A DNA stretch of 64,000 nucleotides from Perkinsus olseni (Eukaryota; Perkinsozoa; Perkinsida; Perkinsidae): contig JABANP010000133.1 in NCBI GenBank assembly GCA_013115135.1, positions 1 to 64,000 of the forward strand. Reading direction: 5' to 3'. Below, piece by piece: positions 10,301 to 19,269 of this stretch. The notes beneath the pieces were generated by a model. It did no database searches. It saw only the letters and a list, made by a program, of their open reading frames with translations, and was not told the DNA's origin. How positions within the stretch are numbered: position 1 is the stretch's first letter; the number at the start of each line of letters is the position of its first letter. The translations under genes were made by a program, and so were the position numbers.

Positions 10301-13300
10301 AGGTTACGAACATTAGCTACAGAGGTAGCCAATGATAAATATAAATCCAAGGCAGTACTGGAGACCTCACCACGTAGAACTGCTAGCTTCAACATCCGTT
10401 TAATCAAACGTACTCGACCTTCACACAGCCCATTTGCGGCTGGATTATACGCCAAACTGTTGACCCTTCGCAGTCCAATGATACTAGAGATCTCCTCTAC
10501 AAACTGACTCTTGAAATAAACCGCATTATCGGATCTTACCGTGGATGGTGCTCCAAAGTAACTGATCCAAAAGCGGGTAAAACATCCCGCAAGGCTGGCC
10601 GAAGTGGCAGATTCCGCCCTAGCATAAACGGTAAACATCGTAGCCTCATCGACACACACCAATATGGTGTTGCCATGATTAGCTTGGAACTGGGGCGGGA
10701 TAGCTGCCAGATCTACAGCCACAGTATCAAATCTTCGGGCAAGGAACCGATGAAAGTCTTGGCCAACCTGCCTTGCCTGCTTATGGCTGCGAACAAGAGC
10801 GCAGTCATTGCAGGCAGAGATAGCGCAAAACACATGTTTGCGCAAGGAAGGCCACCAGTACCGAATACGAAGCTCGAAGTAAGTTTGGGCAATACCAGCA
10901 TGTGAGTGATGTTCATGTACCAAGTAAATGAGATACTGCCGCATCGGCATGGTTGATCCACTCACAACACAATCAGGAGGGACATAAAGAGAGCGGTTAC
11001 CAGCAGCATCAATGTAAAACAACAAGCCGTTGGAGTCAAGGGTGAAGCGACTGCGAGCAAGTGACTTCACCTGCTCTTTTCCTCCCCCCTCGACCAAAGA
11101 ACTATAGATGTCACTGATAGAGACTGAGCAGTAGGTGTCCGACACGGCACCCTCTGTTCGTCGTACCATCTCGGCGACACTACAGAAAGATTCAATGGCG
11201 ATGAGAGCAACGCTACCTTCCTGGGCTGGTTGGCCGTTATCTACCGGTTCAACAAAAGCTCGAGAGAGAAGGTCGGCTAGGTCGTTGGCTGGGCCGGCCA
11301 AATGGCGTACGACTGCATGCAATCGAATCGCCGGGGCCAGATCCTCCAACCACGATAACCAACGAGTTACCCTAGGGCCTGGGCCGTCATCGATCTTCAT
11401 GGTGCAGAGTCGTGAACAAACAACCGAGTTGTCCGACATGAAGATTACTGGGGGCATCGAAGAAGAGCCTGGTCGGACCCTGTCATACGGAATGCTCGCA
11501 TACAAGAAACGCCAGTACTTCTTCCACCCAGTAATAAGAGCAAACATCTCTCGATCGTAGATGAGCCACCGACGAGCCAAAGAGTCGAGGATGCCAGACC
11601 AAACCCCAATCAGAGTACCCCTGTGAATCAATTCTTCACCAGGTAACTCGCTCAGCAGCTCAGCCGTCATACCCGTAAGATACAACAATAGGCCACCAAT
11701 ACCACTATCACTCGAGTCGCTAACCAGCAGCCACACACCATCAGAGGGTAAAGGCATACATTCCGTAGGCTTACCCAGCGGTTGGTTAGTGTAGAGAGAC
11801 CGGACTCTATCCCATACAGATTGGTCATCATCAGTCCACTTCCATCGTTGCTGCAGCTTATCATACAGCACAGAAAGAAGAGTACCAAACTCACTACATC
11901 GCAACTCTGGTCGAGCAAAACCACTCCGATGATACTGGATTGTGCCAAGGGCACTACGCAAATCCTTCTTCGTAGACGGCGGCGAGGACAGCACCTTTTC
12001 TAACGTCTCAACACTAGTTCGAGACATAGACACCCCATCAGAGGACAACGTCAGGCCACAAAAATCCACAGAGGTTTGTGGCACCTCCTCAACCGGTCCC
12101 TTAACAGAAAAAGCCTTGTCGAAATACGCCATAATAAAATGAAGAAGCCGTCGACGAACCCTGACGCTCTCAGGGGAAGGTCCATGAGTAGCGATATCAT
12201 CGATATATACCCGATAAAACCGATAGGCCCTCAGCCCCAACGCCGTAAGTAAAAGGTCCCAGACATGATCGCAGAAAGACTCTGGGGATAGCGATAGGCC
12301 TTGAGGTGCACCAACGAATTGCCACAGGGTACGATCCCAAAGGCAAATAGTAAGAAGCTTCCTACAATGAGGTGCAACCTCATGATCCCAGTAGGCATCT
12401 TTCAAGTCATCGACCGAGAAAAACTTGGAGGTTTTGGGCAAACTCACCACGCTTTCATAAAGATGCGGAATGCTACTCGGTGGATCAAGATTAATATCAT
12501 AATTGAGAGATCTCAAATCCACCAGGAGCCGAAGTTTTCCACTGCGTTTCCTTATCACGAAAACCGGTGAAATATACTCATCCAGGCTCCATGTAGCAGG
12601 TACCAATTTACCCTCATCAGCAAGGGTTTTGATGAGTTCGTCAGCCTCATGGCGCAAGTCAGGTCGTATGGTATATGGCCGAAACTGCTTGGGAGTGACA
12701 CCTGGTTTCAGCTTGAAGTCAAGGGTCTTCGGAACATAACCAACGAACCTGTCAGCTACCCACCTCCGAAGCCGATCATCATCCATACCATCAATGTATT
12801 TCTCAAAGTCGGCGTCTGACAACTTCTGGTCATCGACATAACAATCTTCTTGGGTAGAGCGGACACACTTTGGTAGGTTCTCGAGCTTTGATCCTACCGT
12901 CGTAATTACGCAACCGGGATGGTCACGAAACCAGTCACCTGGCTTCATAATCAACGGCAGTGAGATGTTAGCAACAGAGAAACACACCATTGGGGCCAGC
13001 CCCCCAAGATCGATAGAGGCACCAAGCTTCCGTAAGGCCTGAATGCCTAGGATGAGGGCACATGGACCAAGAACCATTGGAAGGCAGTCAACTACACGAA
13101 CTTTCACCTTCAAGCGGGTACGTGGGAGCCCATCAACAAGAAGTGACCCCACGGCTATAATGCTGCTAGATCCATTGACAGTAGCAACACTACCAGGCCT
13201 CAAAGTCTTGTCCGAGGTCTCTACACTAGCACAGTCGGGTTCCCAGAGATCTGAGTCACGCACCGAATCCCATAAACTCCTTGAGATTAGCGAGAACGTA

Positions 13301-16300
13301 GATAAAGTGTCAACATATACCCTCAAAGTATTATCACCCACTTTGAACGGCGCGTTAACCAAAGCATAGATCTCAGTTGAAACATCGGCACTATCACTAG
13401 CCATGGTTGTACAACCAATAGTTTGCGATGGTGTGTCTGATTCAGCATGGGACATACTACTACCAGGAGTCAGTGATTGCGATGCACCGGAAACCTTATC
13501 ACCAGACGACTTAGCCTGTTGGCTAGTGGCCTCAGGAGTCTTACCCTTCCCTTTCTTCTTCTTTTTCTTCTTTCCTTTACCAGTGGAAACAGAAGAAGCA
13601 GGAGAGAGTACTGTATAGTAGATGGACTTGAAGGAGCCGCTTGAGCATTCTTCTGAACCAGTCTAGCTGAATGCCGTTGAACAGGGGCAGGTTGTACCGG
13701 TTGATTAGTCGAAGCAACTGGAAGAGCAGGGCTCAACGGTGTTGATGTCGGTGTAGGCACCTTTGACGAAGTCGCCATATTGCCAGAAAAGACCGCTAGC
13801 TGAGGGCTAGGTTTCTCTGGCGTCGTAGTAGCAACCATCGAGGACTTACTAACATCATTCGGTTCTTGCCACACAACCTTCTTGTTGCTTCGCTTACGGC
13901 GGCATTTGCCCGATCCTGACGAAGCAATAGGCTCGTCGGAAACAGCAGGAGTCTCATAAGAAAGCCGAAGCTGCTCCCATGGTAGGAGAGAACCATAGTC
14001 ACGTCTAGAGGACTCGATCTCCAATAGCAGTCGTTGAGCCAAGGGTACTGTGACATCACTCGGCGCGATGTCATCCTCAGCCAACCGTTTATTGAAGATC
14101 TTGGCCCACTGATGATTAACCGTAGCCAACAACCTATAAGTACGCTCACTACTCTGAGGGATAGGTCGTTTGACATAGGCCGCCTTCGTCACCAATGAAG
14201 TCCATAAGTGATTCTCACGGGTAAAAATAGTCAGTAAGACTCTCAGATGCTGATTGTTTGGCAGTCTGCCAAACATTCAGCGCATCGATATAGTGTTGAA
14301 CGTGGTGATGATCATCAAGCCTCAGTAAACCAAGGATAATAAGAGCCAACAACTGTTTCCAGTTAGCCATGACCTCTTCATATACAGGATCTCCAGGGTA
14401 AGCATTATCTGGAAACGTAAGGCGCTGCAAACCAGGTGCTGAAGGGGTAACAACATCAGCAGATTCACAGGTACTAAATGTCCCATCATGTACTCGTTGC
14501 TGAAGATCCGAAACCTCCAGCTCACTACATAATAGCCACGATCGCACCAGATTACTCACACGATAATGCCTCAGATCATCCGGATAATAACGACGGTGAT
14601 TAGGGGCACTACCATCTCCTTCATCCTTTTCCTTAGCAGAGGAAGACGACTCATCACTTCTTGCCGGACGCTCCATATGAAGAGCAATAAGGATCATACA
14701 GAGTAGAGCTTCATCAGTTTTGTAACTCGACTCTAAGTTGAGCAAGGCTACACTCAAGTGAGAGGAATCGAGGGTAAGAAAGCGACCATCTTCGGAACAA
14801 GCAATATGCTTAACCAAATTGGGAATGCTCTTAACTCCGCTACCACCACACTTTAGTGACGCCTTATACCACCAAGGATCAAGTAACTCATATAATAATG
14901 ATAAAATAGAAGCTTCACCTTCAGGAACAACCTTACCAACAAATAAACCAAAGATACCACGAGTACCATGAGTGTCTTTGAAATCAACATTGTCCAACAC
15001 ATTGGTCGGTGTAGAAAGAAAGGAATCCTCCACATAGTTAATATTGGATTGTTTGCTCATGGCAATAAGATCCCAGTTCTTTCAGAACACAAAAGCCTCA
15101 GGTTAAGCAGAGAGTAATATCAAGTTGTGTATAATATAGTGCACAACCAGAAACACTGATTAACTATGAGGATATCACCACAGAGGGAGTGGAGAGAGTC
15201 CAATACCAATACCAATGAAAACCACAATTGGATGGACTGAATCATAGTCTCAATACTAGCCACAGCTTAGCGGGCTAGATGCACACAACATCAATTGTGC
15301 AGAACGTCCCAGAAAGATGCGAACTACAGGAGCTCCCAGATTGAAACATTCCACTTTAGTCTTGCAGAACTCAGTCATCTTCTTAAAACCAGAATAGCTT
15401 TGTATTGGCATTATGCCAGGGAAAATTGGTACTTGGATACCCAATGCTCGTACTGCGGCAACAAAGTTGAAAAACCTGACACCCGTGACGATGATGATGA
15501 GGAGGATTGCCCTCCTCTGGCTGTGGTGGGCCTACACTTCCGTGTCGTAAAAAGTTGAGTTATAATGAGATCAGCCCCTGCATCCACCTTCTCCTTGAGA
15601 TGAGCTAGATCTTCCTCCATGGATTCTGCCTCCAAGTGCCCCTCGGGGTACCTGTGCCACCGCGTGCTTAGTGACAGGCTTCCGCGCCTACCCAGCAACA
15701 GCGATACAGAAGTAGTCGCCGTACTTCCCTCGGATGTGGCGGACGAGGTCGACGGCATGAGAGAAGCCCCCTAGTGAACGACCATGCACAGCACAGCGAT
15801 CGGACGGACGCTAACCTTGGCAGGCCTTCCATTCACTAGAGTGCATCGGAGCGTCTCCTCGCAATGCTAGGATATTCCGTATCCCCACCTGAGGATCAAC
15901 CTCGGCATGGCTCCCTCGACGCCCTCTGCAAACTCGCCTCTTTGCATTTCTCAAGGACCTCATCAATCTCCTTCACGGGCTGGTCGGTGCACGTGAGATG
16001 CATCATGACGTCAAGGCCGTGGTAAGTGAGAGCATTCCGGCAGATCTCGAAAGTCTTGCCCGAGGTAGAGCCGCCAGCTCCCCTGATACCACCGATGCCC
16101 TCAGCAAGGGGGAGGCCAGACTAACCATGTGACGTCAATCCACATTGGCCCGAGCTCGGCCATCCTGTCGAGCCTCTCGTAGAGGTTTTGCACGCCCATA
16201 TCGGTCTTAGGCGGGAAGTACCTGGTCAATGGTCAGTCCCCGTGGCTTCGAAGGGAGCGTGCTGCTACTCAAAGGAGAAGAAGGGGACTCTGGTACTCTC

Positions 16301-16357
16301 GCCGTTGTCTCGGTCGTGGTCCCAACGATCTTGGATCTTATCGATGAGCCGAGCCAT
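7350..16357 (-). CDS. MTHFR: Methylenetetrahydrofolate reductase, split by an LTR retrotransposon
   Basis: MTHFR reduces 5,10-methylene-THF to 5-methyl-THF in the folate/methionine cycle. Exons whose phases close (right to left): 16269-16357, 16126-16221, 15938-16082, 15816-15888, 15692-15770, 15538-15651, 15355-15475, then after the retroelement 8937-9027, 8749-8885, 8578-8701, 8450-8532, 8344-8406, 8156-8295, 7766-8108, 7640-7717 and from 7589 down. Catalytic-domain landmarks are [42 protein letters not shown] and GLHFYTLN. Regulatory-domain landmarks are [55 protein letters not shown] and [12 protein letters not shown]. Introns are mostly 46-55 nt; the one at 15889-15937 is GC-AG. A 51-nt in-frame intron probably also interrupts 7766-8108. 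The carboxyl end (7350 to about 7450) is uncertain. Retrotransposon 2 lies exactly at the donor site after exon 7, so this allele may be null or mis-spliced. Confidence 0.95.
9086..9394 (-). repeat. 3' LTR of retrotransposon 2 (309 bp)
   Basis: Matches 15045-15353 with one substitution by direct comparison. It is flanked on the left by the target duplication CTTTA. Confidence 0.96.
9445..13455 (-). CDS. Pol polyprotein of LTR element 2 (PR-RT-RNase H-integrase)
   Basis: 1336 residues from the first Met; the frame is open upstream to about 13658. An aspartic-protease-like segment, [12 protein letters not shown] (about residue 48), has DTL where DTG/DSG is usual. RT starts with [12 protein letters not shown] (~305) and has the catalytic YIDD box (~415). 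RNase H has [13 protein letters not shown], a DREMFALI segment and [15 protein letters not shown] (~570-740). The integrase has an HHCC finger (HEHHSHAG ... CNDC) and a D,D-E core ([23 protein letters not shown]) at about 850-1040. The domain order is that of Ty3/gypsy. No stop or frameshift is visible inside, so the enzyme may be active. The upstream Gag frame 13470-14276 overlaps this frame between 13470 and about 13658, so Pol is probably reached by a -1 shift. Confidence 0.95.
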   Translation of the reverse strand: MSHAESDTPSQTIGCTTMASDSADVSTEIYALVNAPFKVGDNTLRVYVDTLSTFSLISRSLWDSVRDSDLWEPDCASVETSDKTLRPGSVATVNGSSSIIAVGSLLVDGLPRTRLKVKVRVVDCLPMVLGPCALILGIQALRKLGASIDLGGLAPMVCFSVANISLPLIMKPGDWFRDHPGCVITTVGSKLENLPKCVRSTQEDCYVDDQKLSDADFEKYIDGMDDDRLRRWVADRFVGYVPKTLDFKLKPGVTPKQFRPYTIRPDLRHEADELIKTLADEGKLVPATWSLDEYISPVFVIRKRSGKLRLLVDLRSLNYDINLDPPSSIPHLYESVVSLPKTSKFFSVDDLKDAYWDHEVAPHCRKLLTICLWDRTLWQFVGAPQGLSLSPESFCDHVWDLLLTALGLRAYRFYRVYIDDIATHGPSPESVRVRRRLLHFIMAYFDKAFSVKGPVEEVPQTSVDFCGLTLSSDGVSMSRTSVETLEKVLSSPPSTKKDLRSALGTIQYHRSGFARPELRCSEFGTLLSVLYDKLQQRWKWTDDDQSVWDRVRSLYTNQPLGKPTECMPLPSDGVWLLVSDSSDSGIGGLLLYLTGMTAELLSELPGEELIHRGTLIGVWSGILDSLARRWLIYDREMFALITGWKKYWRFLYASIPYDRVRPGSSSMPPVIFMSDNSVVCSRLCTMKIDDGPGPRVTRWLSWLEDLAPAIRLHAVVRHLAGPANDLADLLSRAFVEPVDNGQPAQEGSVALIAIESFCSVAEMVRRTEGAVSDTYCSVSISDIYSSLVEGGGKEQVKSLARSRFTLDSNGLLFYIDAAGNRSLYVPPDCVVSGSTMPMRQYLIYLVHEHHSHAGIAQTYFELRIRYWWPSLRKHVFCAISACNDCALVRSHKQARQVGQDFHRFLARRFDTVAVDLAAIPPQFQANHGNTILVCVDEATMFTVYARAESATSASLAGCFTRFWISYFGAPSTVRSDNAVYFKSQFVEEISSIIGLRRVNSLAYNPAANGLCEGRVRLIKRMLKLAVLRGEVSSTALDLYLSLATSVANVRNLTTLSDCTSAALVFGQNPPRGLLPMLAYAAEQADTDADICSLARDFDVKGLLSSLRSVLSEADCDRNIHLVDSSTEALDRRIVASHYLRANDGIVVNNLAYYRGEGPFRIVNVDGNKVTLEDALGYSFHVAIRHVYALQPSTPVWFGIDVATRVAPAAVDLSTVKGIIADGSVHYMLFVMDDKKTNTIACGKPVAVDDLSDSIQLHLYERNDTNRYFYPLWVLPDRSVGSVSDTIVRSKRSPRNALPCLKSYPVSTVLAPPFKLTGSLTLSKEGRSLLQQWGIVI
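13470..14276 (-). CDS. Gag ORF 2 (nucleocapsid-like) of LTR element 2
   Basis: 268 residues in the +1 frame relative to Gag ORF 1, overlapping it by 62 nt. It is rich in Ser/Pro/Thr with basic clusters (CRRKRSNKK near the middle, a Lys/Arg-rich run near the end) and could bind RNA, but no CCHC knuckle is present. A purine run about 13552-13580 on the coding strand (AAG/AAA repeats) lies in the overlap with the open Pol frame and is a candidate slippage site. Function is assigned by position only. Confidence 0.6.
   Translation of the reverse strand: MFGRLPNNQHLRVLLTIFTRENHLWTSLVTKAAYVKRPIPQSSERTYRLLATVNHQWAKIFNKRLAEDDIAPSDVTVPLAQRLLLEIESSRRDYGSLLPWEQLRLSYETPAVSDEPIASSGSGKCRRKRSNKKVVWQEPNDVSKSSMVATTTPEKPSPQLAVFSGNMATSSKVPTPTSTPLSPALPVASTNQPVQPAPVQRHSARLVQKNAQAAPSSPSTIQYSLLLLLFPLVKERRKRRRKGRVRLLRPLANRLSRLVIRFPVHRNH
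14215..15060 (-). CDS. Gag ORF 1 of LTR element 2
   Basis: 281 residues. The start codon at 15060 lies inside the 5' LTR and no other early in-frame Met exists, so the initiation site is probably LTR-encoded. The sequence has the mixed helical character of a capsid but no zinc knuckle. It ends in LTDYFYP at 14215 and overlaps the next frame (13470-14276) by 62 nt in the +1 register. Identification rests on position between LTR and pol. Confidence 0.75.
   Translation of the reverse strand: MSKQSNINYVEDSFLSTPTNVLDNVDFKDTHGTRGIFGLFVGKVVPEGEASILSLLYELLDPWWYKASLKCGGSGVKSIPNLVKHIACSEDGRFLTLDSSHLSVALLNLESSYKTDEALLCMILIALHMERPARSDESSSSAKEKDEGDGSAPNHRRYYPDDLRHYRVSNLVRSWLLCSELEVSDLQQRVHDGTFSTCESADVVTPSAPGLQRLTFPDNAYPGDPVYEEVMANWKQLLALIILGLLRLDDHHHVQHYIDALNVWQTAKQSASESLTDYFYP
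15045..15353 (-). repeat. 5' LTR of retrotransposon 2 (309 bp)
   Basis: Carries the presumed promoter of the element and the gag start codon, which is only 16 bases from its inner edge (15058-15060). It is flanked on the right by CTTTA. Confidence 0.96.
15354..15358. repeat. Target-site duplication CTTTA (right copy; left copy 9081-9085)
   Basis: The five bases immediately outside both LTRs are identical. On the gene strand they are TAAAG, that is the last bases of MTHFR exon 7 plus the first base of the intron donor. Confidence 0.95.
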
Positions 16358-19269
16358 CACAATCACAACAGATAGCGATTAGGGACCCCCTGTGCAGTAG
16401 AATGATTCTGAATTTGCTTTGTACACGTAAAAGGCGGTTCCAGAGTCAATTCTGAGTATCATAATCAGTTCATCGAAGACCACCGGAAAGCCAAGACTTT
16501 TCGTACCGATAAAGTACACCATGACTATGCATATGAAGAGGGTGAGAGGGCTGCCCTCCACGAAGATACTACGCCTTAGTGTTGGCGTCCCCCGACCCTT
16601 GGCATCGACTCACAGTGCCCCACCAGAGTAACTTCCCAACACAACGCCACCCCTACTGTCGTGAAAATAGGCAATTAACAAGGTAGAGGGCAACTCGAGT
16701 ATGCTACTCCCATTAGAAATGAGGGAGGAACTGCTTTCCCTGAGCAGAAGTGTGAGCAGTCCAGCCTTCGGCCTGCACACTGACTTGAACTCGGCGATCC
16801 GAGTCCTCCGATTCTTGCGCCATCTTGCTCCCTCGGAGTTCCCCAGGCAGTCCGGAAATGATCCATAAATTTTGCTCGGCAGGCTGTGGCGTTGCTTCTT
16901 GGCGGCCATTCATAACAGAACTGTTGCATCAGCGAAAGGGACATGCGTTAACATTAGAAGTCCCGGTGGACGCTACTGGAATACCGAGGTCCTTGCTTCA
17001 GTCGCACACCAGGTATGGTACGCCTTGGGGATACTTGCAGGTTACTTGCCTTTTTCATGAACTAAATCGGATGCCTCAGCAAGCGGGTCGTCAAAGCAGT
17101 CAGGTCGATCGTCCTAGACGAGGATCAAGACAAGACACGGAAATGAGTCTTGAGTTCTTCCATCAGAGGAAGACCGTTAAAGGAGGGCCGCAGTTCATCA
17201 ACACGCCGGGGTGGATACCCGGCCATGCTCAGAGGGATGATGTGGTGAGTTGCGGCCATGGCCATCCCCTTCCGAGCAAAGGGACATTCATTTCAGCGAC
17301 TCCACCAATCCGGCGTTAGGAAGCCTGATATCCTAGGAGGGTGAGTGACCAGTCTGTGCTTGTTGCTTGTCTGTGGGTAGGCCTCCCCTCAGGGCGCCCC
17401 TCGTTAATAACGGAAATTACAGCAACTTGCAGGAGGCTGCCATAGCTCCAAGGGCGGGCCATGGTCGTAGCGCTGCCAAAGGCCCCAAGTAAAGAGTACC
17501 GTCAATGCGCGAACTATTCCGTTCCCCGCACTGAATGGGCGTAGTAGTGATCGATGAACTCCTTATCTTAGAGACGACAAGCCGAATGACCTGGGCGAGC
17601 GGTTAGCACAGTACGCGACTAAGGGGGATATATCAGTAAGCATTCTCGCTTCACAACGCTTCTAATTTTGGGGTCCCCCGGCCGTTGGGGACGGTCCTTG
17701 CAAGTGTTGCCTTCCTCGGCAGTGTCACAAGATCAAGAAGTCGCGAGAGAGGCGGAGGTTTCTGTACAGGGGCGATGAGTTTATCAAGAAGGCTTTGAAG
17801 AATACTAAAGTAGTTAAACCGATATATGGATATAAGGAGCCGGTAATGCCACTCACCGATTGGTCCCGGGTTCGAATCCTGGTTCCCCATTTTCTCTTCC
17901 CACTCGAAAACAAGTCAATAGGATTTCCGGATTGTCACGATGCAGCGTACACTCGCAGAATAGAGGTTGGAGATGAGATTATGGTTCGGTTAGGTTCGGT
18001 TAGTGGTTGACTATCCTACTGATATGGCTGGTCAGGATGTCGGTGGAAGTGAAGGTAATTCCCGCCGCTAAATTCCGCGATGCCCTTCCTACCGCCTCGG
18101 TGCTGCTGGTGGGTTGTCATCTCGCCCGTTGCCCAGATATCCCCGCGCTGCTGGACCTAAACTCTAATAGGCCAGTGTTGAAGCTCCCTATTGCGTCCCA
18201 CACTTCGAGACTTAAGAAGCAGGACGATGTTGCTCCTATAATTCGGCTGCTGAGGATGCTGGGCATCTGCGGTCATAGCAACCCTTCATCTCAGGGGGCA
18301 CCTGGGAAGAGCGGGAGCCTTCAAAAGGTCGTGCCAGCGTAGCATGATGTACTATTATGTTTACCAGAATGCTGTTGTGAGCATCACCATCAGTCTTGGG
18401 TTGGTAACCGTGTAGTGGGGGGTCATTTAAGTGGGACTTTGTCAGAATCCACCATGACGGCTCGAGGGGATTATTTAAGGCAAATGCTTGCCTTGGCGAC
18501 GCGTAAGGGAGGTGACCCCGTAGTATGGGATCCCTTCGACTGTTCTACGGCAGGGCCCTTGGTGATAGACGATGCCCCGCTACCCCTACAGACGGGCGAA
18601 CGCTGATGGACTGCCCTCGGCCTATCCTGGCCTGGATTACAATACTATGAGGATACGCTTGCGATACGCAGTAGAGGTTGATGCATTGGGAGGCGATCTT
18701 GCTGAGAAATGGGTGGGGAGCTCTAACGTGCCGGGGCTGGTGTCATAGTGTCTTTCCGAGCGAACCGTCCCTCCGAGCATCCGTAGGCGCTCAGGTACCT
18801 CTGAGTGCTGATGATGACGAGCTATGTGACTTCATCACTCGGCATGTGAGGAATCCTGAGAGGTGAGGTGACGGGCAGTGAAAGCGGTAGCCACAGCGCT
18901 AGGACCGATACCACTCATTTCACAAAGGTTGGTATTATCAACCGCTTTGAGCATGCGACTGGCGGTACCAGGACGTGTTGCCCTGCCAATAGTAGGGTGC
19001 TCGCTAGTTCCTGTTGCACGCATTACTACTGCTTTCATCGTTTGGTACGAGGCTGCAACTATCTAGTAATTTTATCTATCGTTCGGCGCCGCTATCGGCG
19101 GGAGCCTCCCGCCCCCCAAGGTCTCTTCCTGATCTTCAGCTCGGCGGTATCTTTACTCTTCCGTTGCTTTACTTGGATCTCCACACTATCGCTTTGTCCC
19201 TGCATCTATCACTACGATGTACTACCTCCACACAATACCTACTCCAGCTGGGCCACAGGGCGGTTCGCA
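16358..19269. other. Region without a recognised gene
   Basis: This stretch holds only frames up to 164 codons on both strands. None carries a motif I know. The candidates with some coding feel are 18007-18342 (plus) and 16379-16561 (minus, an initial hydrophobic segment that could be a signal peptide). It should contain the MTHFR promoter on its left and any upstream METTL9-like exons on its right. Confidence 0.4.

Larger units (their letters stand above)
9086..15353 (-). mobile_element. LTR retrotransposon 2, Ty3/gypsy-like, near-intact, inserted in MTHFR
   Basis: It is 6,268 bp long with 309-bp LTRs at 9086-9394 and 15045-15353 that I read as identical except for one base (AATAAAATCC versus AATAAGATCC). 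The ends form TGGA...TCCA. A 5-bp target duplication CTTTA flanks it at 9081-9085 and 15354-15358. A purine-rich tract (GAGGGGGCTAC on the minus strand) abuts the 3' LTR at 9395. It encodes Gag in two overlapping frames plus a full Pol with protease, RT, RNase H and integrase in that order, which is the Ty3/gypsy order. The near-identical LTRs indicate a recent insertion. It has the same orientation as its host gene. Confidence 0.97.

Noticed and set aside
17836..17888. tRNA-like 3' half (GGGTTCGAATCC T arm, GGAGCC able to pair with GGTTCC)
   Set aside because: Only about 52 nt separate the pairing ends, so D and anticodon arms cannot both form. No A box lies at the proper distance. Probably a coincidence or tRNA fragment.
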